Notes under the pieces: model-generated
What the model saw: only the letters and a program-made list of their open reading frames with translations
The model's database searches: none
Told to the model about the DNA's origin: nothing
Shown here: positions 8,397-16,866 of the stretch, one piece after another
Numbering within the stretch: position 1 is the first letter of the stretch
How the letters are laid out: the number at the start of each line of letters is the position of its first letter
DNA from: Leifsonia sp. NPDC080035
Lineage (GTDB): Bacteria; Actinomycetota; Actinomycetes; Actinomycetales; Microbacteriaceae
Reading direction: 5' to 3'
Assembly: GCF_040050925.1 (NCBI RefSeq)
Contig: NZ_CP157390.1
Coordinates: 1,364,001-1,428,000 of the forward strand
Length of the DNA stretch: 64,000 nucleotides
Translations under genes and position numbers: made by a program

Positions 8397-9592
8397 GACG
8401 CCTCCTCCGCCGACGCCGGCAGCGTGGCCGTCAGCATCGTTCCCTCCCCGGGCCCCGAGCGCAGCTCGAACCGGCCGCCGACCTCGGCCACGCGCGCCGC
8501 CATCCCGTCGAGGCCGTAGCCGTCGCGTGGAGCGTCGGGATCGAACCCGGCGCCGTCGTCGGCGACGGTCAGCACCAGTTCGGCCGGCCGGTAGCCGAGC
8601 CGCACCGACACCTCCGCCGCGGCCGCGTGCTTGCGCACGTTGGCGAGCGCCTCCTGCACCACCCGCAGGGCCACCACCTCCACCGCGGGCGGCGCGGTCC
8701 GCGGCTCCCCATCGGTGCCGAACGTGGCGGGAACGCCGCTCTCCTCCGCGAAGCGCGCGGTGACGCGCTGGAGGGCCCGGTCGAGCGAGGAGGACTCCAG
8801 CCGCACCGGGGTGAGCGCGGCGATGATCCGCCGCGACTCCTGCAGGTTCTCCTGCGCCGTCTCCGTCATCAGCTCCAGGTGTCGGCTGGCCGCGGCCGGG
8901 TCCGTCTCCAGCTCGGCTCGGGCGGCGTGGCCCAGCGTCACGATGCTCGTGAAGCCCTGCGCGAGGGTGTCGTGCATCTCGCGCGCGATCCGCTCGCGCT
9001 CGGTCGCCGCGCCCTGCCGCTCGGAGAGCTCGGCGATCTCGAGCTGCTGCTCGCGCAGCCGTTCGATGAGCTTCCCGCGCTCGCTGCTCTCGCGGGTGAC
9101 GCTGATGATGCGGTTGCTGAACCAGATCGACACCACGATGATGAGGATGGTCAGCGCGAGCAGCTGCAGCAGATCCGTCGGGCCGAGGGCGTCCCGCAGC
9201 AGGCGGAGGACGACTCCGGCGACATTGACGACGACGATCGCCAGGGCCGCCGGGAGGGTGCCGAGCAGCAGGAAGATCTGCGGCGAGAGAACGAAGAGCG
9301 CGACGTTCGCGGTCTCGTTGAGGCCGAGCGCGACGAGGTAGCCGACGGTCGCGAGGACCACGTACAACCAGGCCCGCAGCGAGTTGAGACGCACCCCGGC
9401 GAGCGACGGACGTGCAAGGAACCAGTACACCGGGAACAGCGCGAGCACGATCGCCGCGGACAGCGCCGTCCTGGCGAACCCGGGGTACGGGTCCGCCAGG
9501 ATCAGAAGCACCGAGACCACGGTCGCGACCGCCGAGTAGACGATCCAGTCGCGGAAGCCGCGGTCGTCGATCCGCGCTGCTGTGGTCTGCAC
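8393..9592 (-). CDS. Sensor histidine kinase, HisKA_3 type
   Basis: 399-aa membrane sensor kinase. Roughly residues 17-160 hold about six hydrophobic segments with almost no extracytoplasmic loop, so it probably senses within the membrane. A short coiled coil (about 168-200) leads to the dimerisation/phospho-acceptor motif ERERIAREMHDTLAQG (His207). The C-terminal HATPase domain contains VADDGAGFDPD and a GYGLDGMAARV motif. It starts with GTG two nt after the MFS stop and overlaps the response regulator by 4 nt. NarL-type partner confirmed by adjacency. Confidence 0.93.
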   Translation of the reverse strand: MQTTAARIDDRGFRDWIVYSAVATVVSVLLILADPYPGFARTALSAAIVLALFPVYWFLARPSLAGVRLNSLRAWLYVVLATVGYLVALGLNETANVALFVLSPQIFLLLGTLPAALAIVVVNVAGVVLRLLRDALGPTDLLQLLALTILIIVVSIWFSNRIISVTRESSERGKLIERLREQQLEIAELSERQGAATERERIAREMHDTLAQGFTSIVTLGHAARAELETDPAAASRHLELMTETAQENLQESRRIIAALTPVRLESSSLDRALQRVTARFAEESGVPATFGTDGEPRTAPPAVEVVALRVVQEALANVRKHAAAAEVSVRLGYRPAELVLTVADDGAGFDPDAPRDGYGLDGMAARVAEVGGRFELRSGPGEGTMLTATLPASAEEAS

Positions 9593-9594
9593 GA

Positions 9595-11199
9595 TCAGAC
9601 TGTAGCGGGTCGGGCGTCGCGCGCTTCCCGCCCGGCCTCATCCGCCTCGGCCGCGCGTCCGGCCGGGTAGAGCAGCCCGATCACGGCGACCACCAGCATC
9701 GCCGCGGCCATGCCCCAGAACGCCCACTGCACCGCGCCGGCGTAGTCCGTCTGGACGGCGTGCAGGATGCCGTCGCGCACGCTCGCCGGCAGCGACGCGA
9801 GCGACGAGGAGGACGAGTCGCCCGAGGCCCCGCTGATCTGCTCGACGGCGCTCTGCGCATCGGCTGCCGAACCGCCGAACCGGGCGAAGGAAGCGGTGAG
9901 CAGGTCCGTGAGCCGGGAGGTGACCACGGTGGTCAGCACCGCGAGGCCGAGGGCGGCGCCGAAGTTCTTCATCGTCTGCGAGATCGCGGTGACCTCGCCG
10001 TAGCTGGCGCCGATCGCCCGGTTGACGGCATCGGTGGAGACCGGGCTGAACATCAGGCCGATGCCCGCGCCGGCGACCATGATCGGCCAGGTCTGCGGGT
10101 TGAAGAACGCGTCGGCGTGGATGTCGAGGTCGGTCACGCTGAGCGCAAGCCAGCCGAAGCCGAACGCGCCGACCAGACCGCCGAGCAGCACGTCCCCCTT
10201 GGCGCCGTGCCTGTCGAACCGCACCGAGCCGATCCTGCTTGCCACCACGAAGCCGATGAAGAACTTCAGGAAGAGCAGCCCCGTCTCCATCGCCGGGAGC
10301 TGCAGCGACACCTGACCGTAGACGCTGAGGAAGAAGAAGGTGGAGACGAAGGCGACCGAGGCGAACAGGGTGGCGAGCGTCGAGAGGGTGAAGCCGCGGT
10401 CCCGGAACGCGGCGAGGCGCACCAGCGGGCTGCCGCTGCGCAGTTGGATCGCGACGAACGCGCCGAGCAGCAGGACGCCGCCCACGAGCGCTGCGACCAC
10501 CCTCACGTCGCCCCAGCCCCACGCACTGGCCTGCTGCAGACCGAAGACGATGGCACCCATCCCGGCCGCGACGACGACAGCGCCGAGCCAGTCGATCCGC
10601 TCCCGGCGGCGCACCGAGGGCCGCGCGGCGAGCGCCACGATCACGAACGCGGCGACGGCGATCGGAACGTTCACCCAGAAGATCGCACGCCACGTCCACT
10701 GCGTGAGGTAGCCGCCGGCGATCGGTCCGATGGCCGTCATGGCGCCGGTGATGGCGAAGAAGATCGCCATCGCCCGGCCGCGGCCCTCGCGCGCGAAGCC
10801 CTCGACGACGATGCCGATGGCGGCGGGGAACATGATCGCGCCGCTGACGCCCTGCAGGGCCCGCGCCGTCACCAGCCACACCTCGGCGAGGTCGCCGGTG
10901 GGCGCGAGCCCGCAGAGCAGCGAGGTGATGCCGAAGCCCGCGATGCCGACCAGCGCCATCCGCTTGTGTCCGACGACGTCGGCGATGCGGCCGCCGAGGA
11001 GGAAGAACGCGGCGGTCGCGAGCAGGTACACGTTGACCGCCCACTGCATCCCGTCGTGGCCGAGGCCGAGGTTCTGCTGGATGGTGGGGGCGGAGAGCGC
11101 GACGATCGTCTGGTCGATCGTCGTCATCGAGACGGCGAGGATGAGCCCGGTCAGCGCCAGCTTCGAGGAGCCGGTGCCCACGGCGGTTGCGGATGTCAT
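9595..11199 (-). CDS. MFS drug/proton antiporter, DHA2 (14-helix) family
   Basis: 534-aa major facilitator transporter of the EmrB/QacA type, expected to export toxic compounds at the cost of the proton gradient. It has about 14 hydrophobic segments; early motifs include SMTTIDQTIVALSAPTIQ (motif D1-like) and GGRIADVVGHKRM (motif A). I chose ATG 11199, which begins MTSATA just before the first membrane helix, because upstream codons translate promoter DNA of the divergent dehydrogenase gene. It is the first gene of an operon with the histidine kinase and response regulator, which probably control it. Confidence 0.9.
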   Translation of the reverse strand: MTSATAVGTGSSKLALTGLILAVSMTTIDQTIVALSAPTIQQNLGLGHDGMQWAVNVYLLATAAFFLLGGRIADVVGHKRMALVGIAGFGITSLLCGLAPTGDLAEVWLVTARALQGVSGAIMFPAAIGIVVEGFAREGRGRAMAIFFAITGAMTAIGPIAGGYLTQWTWRAIFWVNVPIAVAAFVIVALAARPSVRRRERIDWLGAVVVAAGMGAIVFGLQQASAWGWGDVRVVAALVGGVLLLGAFVAIQLRSGSPLVRLAAFRDRGFTLSTLATLFASVAFVSTFFFLSVYGQVSLQLPAMETGLLFLKFFIGFVVASRIGSVRFDRHGAKGDVLLGGLVGAFGFGWLALSVTDLDIHADAFFNPQTWPIMVAGAGIGLMFSPVSTDAVNRAIGASYGEVTAISQTMKNFGAALGLAVLTTVVTSRLTDLLTASFARFGGSAADAQSAVEQISGASGDSSSSSLASLPASVRDGILHAVQTDYAGAVQWAFWGMAAAMLVVAVIGLLYPAGRAAEADEAGREARDARPATV

Positions 11200-11344
11200 G
11201 GTCCCAGCCTGGCGACCGGCCGCCGCGTGCGGCACCGGCGGCCGGCTGTCACCCGTGTCCGCCGATCGGTGGACACGGGGCGCCCGGACGCCCGGAGCGT
11301 ATGCTCGAACCGCTACCCGAATCACTCCGAGAAGAGGATTCACA

Positions 11345-12295
11345 ATGCAGTCATGGCAGTTCTTCGGAACGAACAAGCCCCTCGAACTCCGCGAGGTCCC
11401 CGAGCCGGAGGCCGGCCCCGGCGAGGTCGTCGTCGACGTGAAGGCCGCTGGCATCTGCCACTCCGACGTCAGCGCGCTCGACGACGCCGGCTGGATGCCG
11501 CTGTTCCCGCGCCTGCCGATGACCCTCGGCCACGAGAACGCCGGGGTCATCAGCGCGGTCGGCGAGGGGATGGGGCACTGGAAGGTCGGCGACCGGGTCG
11601 GCCTGTCACCGGTCTTCTCCGACGGGGACGCGATCGGCTACGGCAAGTGGGACGGCGGTTTCGGGCCGAAGCTCCGGGCGACCGAGGAGAATCTGGTGCG
11701 CCTTCCCGACGAGGTCTCGTTCGACCTCGGCGCGATGGCGACGGACGCCGGCCTCACCTCGTACCACGCGATGGTCGCGACCGGCGGGGCGAAGGCCGGG
11801 ATGCGGGTCGGCGTCATCGGCCTCGGCGGCCTCGGCTACATCGGCGCCCGCGTCGCCGTCCTGCTGGGCGCCGAGGTCTACGCGGCCGAGGTGAACCCGG
11901 CCACCCGCGAGCTCGCCGGCGAGATCGGCCTGGCCGGTGTCGCCGAGTCGATCGACGCCTTCGCGGACAAGAAGCTCGAGCTGATCGTCGACTACGCCGG
12001 CTTCGGCACGACGACCGCCGCGGCGATCGAGACGCTCACCGAGTTCGGGACGCTCGTCCAGGTGGGCATGGGCCGGCTCGAGTCCACCATCAACACCTAC
12101 CCGATCATCATCAACCAGCTGACGATCCGCGGCTCCAAGTCGGGCACGAAGGAGGACCTCGCCGCGCTGTACGAGCTGATGCGGTCCGGGCAGCTGAAGC
12201 CGCCGATGAACCTGATCACCCCCGCCGAGATCCCGGACGCCCTCGACCGGCTGCGGTCGGGCGGCGTCGTCGGCCGCCTCATCGCGATGTACTGA
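11345..12295 (+). CDS. Zinc-type alcohol dehydrogenase (MDR superfamily)
   Basis: 316-aa NAD(P)-dependent dehydrogenase. Catalytic zinc ligands are visible as Cys38 (AAGICHSD) and His63-Glu64 (TLGHENAG). The nucleotide-binding Rossmann motif is GVIGLGGLGYIG (about 155-166). The structural-zinc lobe of classical alcohol dehydrogenases, with four clustered Cys, is missing: the segment after SPVFSDGD has none, which explains the short length. Start ATG has a GAAGAGGATT ribosome-binding site. Its divergent neighbour is the MFS exporter. Substrate unknown, probably a short alcohol or aldehyde. Confidence 0.88.
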   Translation: MQSWQFFGTNKPLELREVPEPEAGPGEVVVDVKAAGICHSDVSALDDAGWMPLFPRLPMTLGHENAGVISAVGEGMGHWKVGDRVGLSPVFSDGDAIGYGKWDGGFGPKLRATEENLVRLPDEVSFDLGAMATDAGLTSYHAMVATGGAKAGMRVGVIGLGGLGYIGARVAVLLGAEVYAAEVNPATRELAGEIGLAGVAESIDAFADKKLELIVDYAGFGTTTAAAIETLTEFGTLVQVGMGRLESTINTYPIIINQLTIRGSKSGTKEDLAALYELMRSGQLKPPMNLITPAEIPDALDRLRSGGVVGRLIAMY

Positions 12296-12330
12296 CCCCT
12301 CCGCCGGGGCCGCGTGTCAGACTGACGGGC

Positions 12331-12927
12331 ATGCCCCACCTGAACACCGGCCCCGGCGAGTACGACCTGACCGCGAGCGCGATCGTGCTGCGTGAGCGGG
12401 AGGGACGCATCCACCTGCTCGTGCACCGCCACCGCAAGCGCGGGATCCTGCTTCAGCCGGGCGGGCACGTGGAGCGGACCGAGGACCCGTGGGCGGCGGT
12501 CGCGCACGAGCTGCGCGAGGAGTCCGGCTACGACCTGGAGCAGCTCCTGCTGCTCCAGCCGCCGCACCGGATCGAGTGGGCGGAGGGCGTCAACGTGCTT
12601 CCGGCGCCGCTGTGCGTGGACGTGCATCCCATCGGGGACGACCACGTGCACACCGACATCGTCTACGCGTTCCTGGCGACGACCGACCCGGCCGGGCGAC
12701 CGGAGCCAGGGGAGTCGCAGGAGCTGCACTGGCTGCCGGTCGACGAGCTGGAGGATTCGGACATCCCTTCCGGCCTGGTCGCGATCGCGCGCTACGCCAG
12801 CGACGCGATGAAGTCGTCGATGCTGGTGACCGTCACGCCACCCCGGGCGAACACCTTCTCGGTGAGCACGCGGTGGACCTCCGGGTCCGAGTCCCAGCAG
12901 CCGTCCTCGAGCACCACGAGCCGGTAG
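12331..12927 (+). CDS. Nudix hydrolase with extended C-terminal tail
   Basis: 198-aa protein. The Nudix box is GHVERTEDPWAAVAHELREES..., matching GX5EX7REUXEEXGU except that the first conserved Arg is His; the essential EE pair is present. The Nudix domain ends around residue 155 (AIARYASDA). The last 43 or so residues are Ser/Thr-rich, and their coding DNA is the antisense of the 3' end of the isochorismatase-like gene, so this tail is probably a read-through extension. Role: hydrolysis of a nucleoside diphosphate-linked compound; substrate cannot be told. Confidence 0.85.
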   Translation: MPHLNTGPGEYDLTASAIVLREREGRIHLLVHRHRKRGILLQPGGHVERTEDPWAAVAHELREESGYDLEQLLLLQPPHRIEWAEGVNVLPAPLCVDVHPIGDDHVHTDIVYAFLATTDPAGRPEPGESQELHWLPVDELEDSDIPSGLVAIARYASDAMKSSMLVTVTPPRANTFSVSTRWTSGSESQQPSSSTTSR

Positions 12928-13373
12928 TCGCGGTCGGCGGCGTCGCGCACCGTCGAGAGCACCACGCCGCTCGTGACCAGCCCGGCGAGCACGAGCGTGT
13001 CGACGCCGCGGGCGTCGAGCTGCTCGCCCAGGTCGGTTGTAGAGAACGCGCCGACCCGCTTCTTGCGTACGACGATCTCGCCCTCGGCGGGCGCGATGCG
13101 GGCGTCGATCTGGGTGGCCGGGCTGTCGGCGTCGAGGCGTGCGCCCGCGCCGGCGAAGCGGGAGGTGGCCGGGATGCGCTCGGCCTCCTCGGCGGTGAGG
13201 GCGACGCGGACGTAACCGACGGTCAGGCCGGCGGCGCGCGCCGCCTCGCGCGCGCGGAGGAGGCCCGCGAGGAAGGAGTCGGCGTCGGGATGGCGTCCGA
13301 CGATCCCCTCCTGCAGGTCCATCAGGAGGAGAGCGGTGCCGGCGGGGTTCGGGACAAGATCGTTCACATACAT
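12792..13373 (-). CDS. Isochorismatase/cysteine hydrolase-family protein lacking the catalytic Cys
   Basis: 193-aa protein with the isochorismatase-like fold. Asp19 (LLLMDLQ) and Lys104/105 (VVRKKRVGAF) of the triad are present. The usual Cys in the TxxCVxxTxRxA segment is Gly136 (LVTSGVVLSTVRDA). Members using Cys act as amidases, while PhzD-type isochorismatases also lack it, so the reaction here is uncertain. ATG at 13373 is preceded by GCGAGG. Its 3' end overlaps the Nudix gene by 136 bp, tail to tail. Confidence 0.88.
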   Translation of the reverse strand: MYVNDLVPNPAGTALLLMDLQEGIVGRHPDADSFLAGLLRAREAARAAGLTVGYVRVALTAEEAERIPATSRFAGAGARLDADSPATQIDARIAPAEGEIVVRKKRVGAFSTTDLGEQLDARGVDTLVLAGLVTSGVVLSTVRDAADRDYRLVVLEDGCWDSDPEVHRVLTEKVFARGGVTVTSIDDFIASLA

Positions 13374-13431
13374 AAACTACCTCGCTTCGCCCGCCCGATC
13401 GCCCGTTCGGGCCCACGGCGGGCCGGGGGCG

Positions 13432-14463
13432 TCAGGTCGTGGCGGCGAGGATCTCGTCGCTGACGTCGCTGAGGTGGCGGAGGGCGCGAGCGCGCTCGTC
13501 TGCGGTGTTCGTGAGGTAGGCGACGACGAGGTCGCGCGCCGGGTCGGCCCAGACGTTGCAGATGGAGCTGCCGTTGTGGCCGAAGGTCAGGGGATCCGCG
13601 CGGGAGCCGGTCGGCCGCGCCAGTCCGATCGGGCCGCCCAGCTGGAAGCCGTGCGCCCAGCGCACCGGGAAGCCCATCACCCGGTCGCGCTCGTCGCCGT
13701 CGCTCGACACCGACCGCGCCGCGGCGATGGTCTCCGGCCGCAGGATCCCCTCCCCTCCGGCGAGCAGGATGCGATAGAACTCGGCGAGGTCGCGCCCGTT
13801 CGTGCTGATCGCGGCGGCGGGGATCGGCAGCTCGCGGGTCCGCGTCCGGTTGAACAGGATGGTGCGGGCGTGCTCGGCGGCGCTGCGCGCCCGCAGCGGC
13901 ACCGCCCGGTGCGCTCGCTCCGGCGACAGGCCGAGCGACGTGTCGTCGAGTGCCGCCGGCTCGAGCAGGTTCTCGGCGATGAACCGCTGGATCGGCATCC
14001 CGCTCACCCTGCGCACCACCTCGCCGAGGATGAAGCCGTAGCTGAGGACGTGATAGCCGACCACCTCGCCCGCCGCCCAGCGCGGTCGCGCGTCCTCGGC
14101 GGCGGCGACCGATCGCGCCGGATCGGTCATCCGAACGGTGTCCCCGAGCATCGTCCCGGTGGAGAACGGCACGCCCGCCCGGTGCGAGAGCACCTGCCGG
14201 ATCGTGATGCCGTCCTTGCCGCGCGCCCCGTACCCCGGCCAGTGGTCGGCGACGGGGTCGTCGAGCCGCAGCATCCCGCGCTCCGCGAGCAGGTGCACCG
14301 ACAGCGCCGCGAACGGCTTGCTCACCGAGAACGTGTAGAACAGAGCGTCGGCGCCGCAGCCCGACCGCCGGTCGAGCAGCACCTCGGAACCCCGCAGGAT
14401 CGTCAGCCAGCTCGCTCCGCCCCTGGCGTCCACGAGCTCGAGGACGCGGCGGAAGTCGGGCAT
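13432..14463 (-). CDS. Beta-lactamase class C-like serine hydrolase
   Basis: 343-aa serine hydrolase of the class C beta-lactamase/esterase/DD-peptidase superfamily. The SxxK motif is SVSK in FYTFSVSKPFAALSV (about residue 50). A YGF element in HVLSYGFILGEVV fits the Tyr motif, and FGHNGSS near the C-terminus replaces KTG. ATG 14463 was chosen because the upstream in-frame extension is a Cys-rich translation of promoter DNA. No signal peptide, so probably a cytoplasmic esterase-type member. It diverges from the sugar importer operon, whose operator lies about 50 bp upstream, and could share its control. Confidence 0.87.
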   Translation of the reverse strand: MPDFRRVLELVDARGGASWLTILRGSEVLLDRRSGCGADALFYTFSVSKPFAALSVHLLAERGMLRLDDPVADHWPGYGARGKDGITIRQVLSHRAGVPFSTGTMLGDTVRMTDPARSVAAAEDARPRWAAGEVVGYHVLSYGFILGEVVRRVSGMPIQRFIAENLLEPAALDDTSLGLSPERAHRAVPLRARSAAEHARTILFNRTRTRELPIPAAAISTNGRDLAEFYRILLAGGEGILRPETIAAARSVSSDGDERDRVMGFPVRWAHGFQLGGPIGLARPTGSRADPLTFGHNGSSICNVWADPARDLVVAYLTNTADERARALRHLSDVSDEILAATT

Positions 14464-14492
14464 GAACGCATCATCCCGTGCGCGTGGAGGGC

Positions 14493-14520
14493 TTGCAATA
14501 CCCGTATTGACTACTGTATA
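14493..14520 (+). promoter_or_regulatory. Candidate promoter of the sugar importer operon
   Basis: TTGCAA at 14493-14498 and TGTATA at 14515-14520 are spaced 16 bp and resemble a housekeeping -35/-10 pair. The -10 overlaps the palindromic operator, so repressor binding would block transcription. TTGACT at 14507 is too close to any -10-like element to be preferred. Confidence 0.45.
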
Positions 14521-14530
14521 CAGAATACAG
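14514..14530. promoter_or_regulatory. GntR-type operator, copy 1
   Basis: CTGTATACAGAATACAG: inverted half-sites CTGTAT / ATACAG around a 5-bp centre. An identical 17-mer occurs at 23316-23332 between the GntR regulator gene and the GH42 operon. Sites built on TGTATACA are typical of FCD-type GntR repressors. It overlaps the candidate -10 of the importer operon. Confidence 0.75.
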
Positions 14531-14594
14531 ACCCACCCGATGCACAACCCGCAGCATCGCACACAGCAGAGACACTTCAAGGAACGAGGTACTC

Positions 14595-15890
14595 ATGTCT
14601 CGCGTCGACTCAACGATGAGAAGGGCGCTGGCCATCACGGCGGCCGCCGCACTCGCGCTCAGCATGGCGGCATGCTCCGGCTCGGGAGGCTCCGGCGGCA
14701 AGACCGTCGTCTGGTCGACCTGGGGCACCCCGGAGGAGCTCACCCGGTACAAGGACTTCGACACCCAGTTCATGAAGGACCACCCCGATATCAAGGTCGT
14801 CCTCCAGCCGGTAGCGGACTACGGCGACTACCACACCAAGCTTCTCGCGCAACTCGCCTCCGGCACCGCGCCCGACGTCTTCTACATCGGCGACGACAAG
14901 ATCGGCCAGTTCGTGAACTCGAACGCCCTGTTGCCGCTCACCGACCTGATGAACTCCTCCGCCAGCAAGACCAAGCCGGAGGACTTCGCGCAGGGCCTGT
15001 TCGGCGCGACCAAGAAGGGCGACCAGATCTATGCAGCGCCCAACGACTCCAACCCGGACGCCCTCTGGTACGACAAGGTCGCGCTGAAGAAGGCCGGCGT
15101 CACCGACGACCCCGCGACGCTCGCCGCCGAGGGCAAGTGGACGACCGAGGCCTTCCTCGACATGAACCGGAAGCTGCACAAGGCGGGCCTGACCGGCTCG
15201 ATGTTCTGGAACTACTGGTCCACCCACTACAGCTGGATCTCGGCCCAGGGCGGGAAGGCGTTCGACGACTCGGGGAAGTTCGTCGCCAACACCGACGAGA
15301 CCAGCGTGAAGGCGATGGATGTGCTGGCCAAGAACTTCCAGGACGGCACCTTCGTCGTCGCGGACACCCTGCCCGAGGGCGCCGGCGCGGACAGCGTGTT
15401 CGTGACCCACAAGTCCGGCTTCTTCGTGCAGGGCCGCTACACCATCGGCACCGTGAAGGCGGCGGGCGACCCCGAGAACTACGACGTCGCACCGTGGCCG
15501 ACCCCGAGCGGCAAGGCCGCGCCCACCGGCGTCGCGGTGAGCTACCTCGCCATCAACGCGAAGACCAAGAACAAGGACGCCGCGTTCGAGTTCTGGACCA
15601 GCTTCCTCTCCGCCGAGGGCCAGACCTTCCGTCTGAAGGGCGGCGGAAACGCCGTCCCGTCGATCAAGGGCGCGGACTCCGTCGTGCTCGACGGCTACCC
15701 GAAGCACGCGCAGACGATGCTCGACATGCGCGACATCGGGTTCGAGGACTACACGACCGAGGCGAGCGTCCCCGGCCTCTCCAGCGACATCAGCGACAAG
15801 ATGCTGGCCCTGTACCAGGGCAAGGCATCGACGCAGGCGACGCTCGACGAGGTCGCGAAGATGATCGCCGACAAGACCGGCGGCAAGTGA
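14595..15890 (+). CDS. Sugar ABC transporter substrate-binding lipoprotein (first system)
   Basis: 431-aa extracellular solute-binding protein, family 1 (MalE-like). A basic N-terminus and hydrophobic segment end in a lipobox SMAAC, so the mature protein is a lipoprotein starting at Cys27. Typical motifs include TVVWSTWG near the mature N-terminus and the TAPDVFYIGDD region. It binds a carbohydrate outside the cell and delivers it to the two permeases encoded next. Ribosome-binding site GAACGAGG. First gene of the + strand series; the operator at 14514 lies 64 bp upstream. Confidence 0.95.
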   Translation: MSRVDSTMRRALAITAAAALALSMAACSGSGGSGGKTVVWSTWGTPEELTRYKDFDTQFMKDHPDIKVVLQPVADYGDYHTKLLAQLASGTAPDVFYIGDDKIGQFVNSNALLPLTDLMNSSASKTKPEDFAQGLFGATKKGDQIYAAPNDSNPDALWYDKVALKKAGVTDDPATLAAEGKWTTEAFLDMNRKLHKAGLTGSMFWNYWSTHYSWISAQGGKAFDDSGKFVANTDETSVKAMDVLAKNFQDGTFVVADTLPEGAGADSVFVTHKSGFFVQGRYTIGTVKAAGDPENYDVAPWPTPSGKAAPTGVAVSYLAINAKTKNKDAAFEFWTSFLSAEGQTFRLKGGGNAVPSIKGADSVVLDGYPKHAQTMLDMRDIGFEDYTTEASVPGLSSDISDKMLALYQGKASTQATLDEVAKMIADKTGGK

Positions 15891-15900
15891 GGCGACGAGC

Positions 15901-16866
15901 GTGAGCGCACTGGGAGAAGCGGCCGTCGCCACCGAGGCCGAGGTCGCCCCCGCGGCGCCGGGCGGGCTCCGGAAGGAGTCCGCCTGGCGGCGCCGCGACC
16001 GCCGCTGGGGCTACGTCTTCGTCGGCCCGCAGCTGGCCGGGATGGCGCTGTTCGTCGTCGTCCCCTTCATCGCGAGCCTGGTGCTCGCGTTCGCGAAGTG
16101 GGACGGGCTGAACGCCCTGAGCTGGGTCGGGTTCGACAACTTCCAGACCGAGATGACCGACCCGCTGTTCGGCCGGGCCATCCTGAACACCCTGCTCATC
16201 GCGCTGATCACCGTCCCGGTCGGCCTCGGGCTCGCCGTCGTGCTGGCGGTGGCGCTCGAGCGGCTCAAGACGCGCACGCTCTACCTCATCCTCTTCTTCG
16301 CCCCGGTCGTCACCTCGTCGGTGGCCGTCGCGATGATCTGGCAGCAGCTGTTCCGCAAGGACGGCGTGCTGAGCGGCTTCATCGCCTCCGTCTTCCACAT
16401 CGCCCCGCCGGACTGGCTGGGCGACCCGCACCTGGCGCTGGTCGCCGTGTGCATCGTCACGATCTGGTCGTCCGTCGGTCTGAACGTCATCATCTTCCTG
16501 GCCGGCCTGCAGAACATCTCGCCGACCGTCATCGAGGCGGCCCGGCTCGACGGCGCAGGCGCCCTCACCCTGTTCTTCCGGGTGCGGCTGCCGCTGCTCT
16601 CGCCCATCATCTTCTTCTCGACGGTGATCGCGTTCATCAGCTCGCTGCAGACGTTCGACACCGTCTTCATCCTCACCGCGAACGCCGGGCCCGACAACGC
16701 GACCCGGACCATCGTCTACCACATCTACGACCTGGGCTTCGGGAAGTTCCAGTTCGGTCCCGCGAGCGCGGCCTCGATCATCCTGCTGATCATCACGCTG
16801 GTGATCACGGGCATCCAGTTCGCCGCACAGAAGAAGTTCGTCCACTACGAGGATGGTGCCGCATGA
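15901..16866 (+). CDS. Sugar ABC transporter permease, MalF/UgpA type
   Basis: 321-aa inner membrane permease with six predicted membrane helices after a roughly 40-aa cytoplasmic N-terminus. The ATPase-docking EAA loop reads EAARLDGAGALTLFFRVRLPLL. GTG start 10 nt after the binding-protein stop. Its stop overlaps the next permease start (ATGA), so the two partners of the heterodimeric channel are translationally coupled. Confidence 0.94.
   Translation: MSALGEAAVATEAEVAPAAPGGLRKESAWRRRDRRWGYVFVGPQLAGMALFVVVPFIASLVLAFAKWDGLNALSWVGFDNFQTEMTDPLFGRAILNTLLIALITVPVGLGLAVVLAVALERLKTRTLYLILFFAPVVTSSVAVAMIWQQLFRKDGVLSGFIASVFHIAPPDWLGDPHLALVAVCIVTIWSSVGLNVIIFLAGLQNISPTVIEAARLDGAGALTLFFRVRLPLLSPIIFFSTVIAFISSLQTFDTVFILTANAGPDNATRTIVYHIYDLGFGKFQFGPASAASIILLIITLVITGIQFAAQKKFVHYEDGAA

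Noticed and set aside
9412..12927. A 1,171-residue open frame on the + strand
   Set aside because: It crosses the MFS gene in antisense and the dehydrogenase gene out of frame. Only the Nudix part at its end, starting at 12331, has a recognisable domain.
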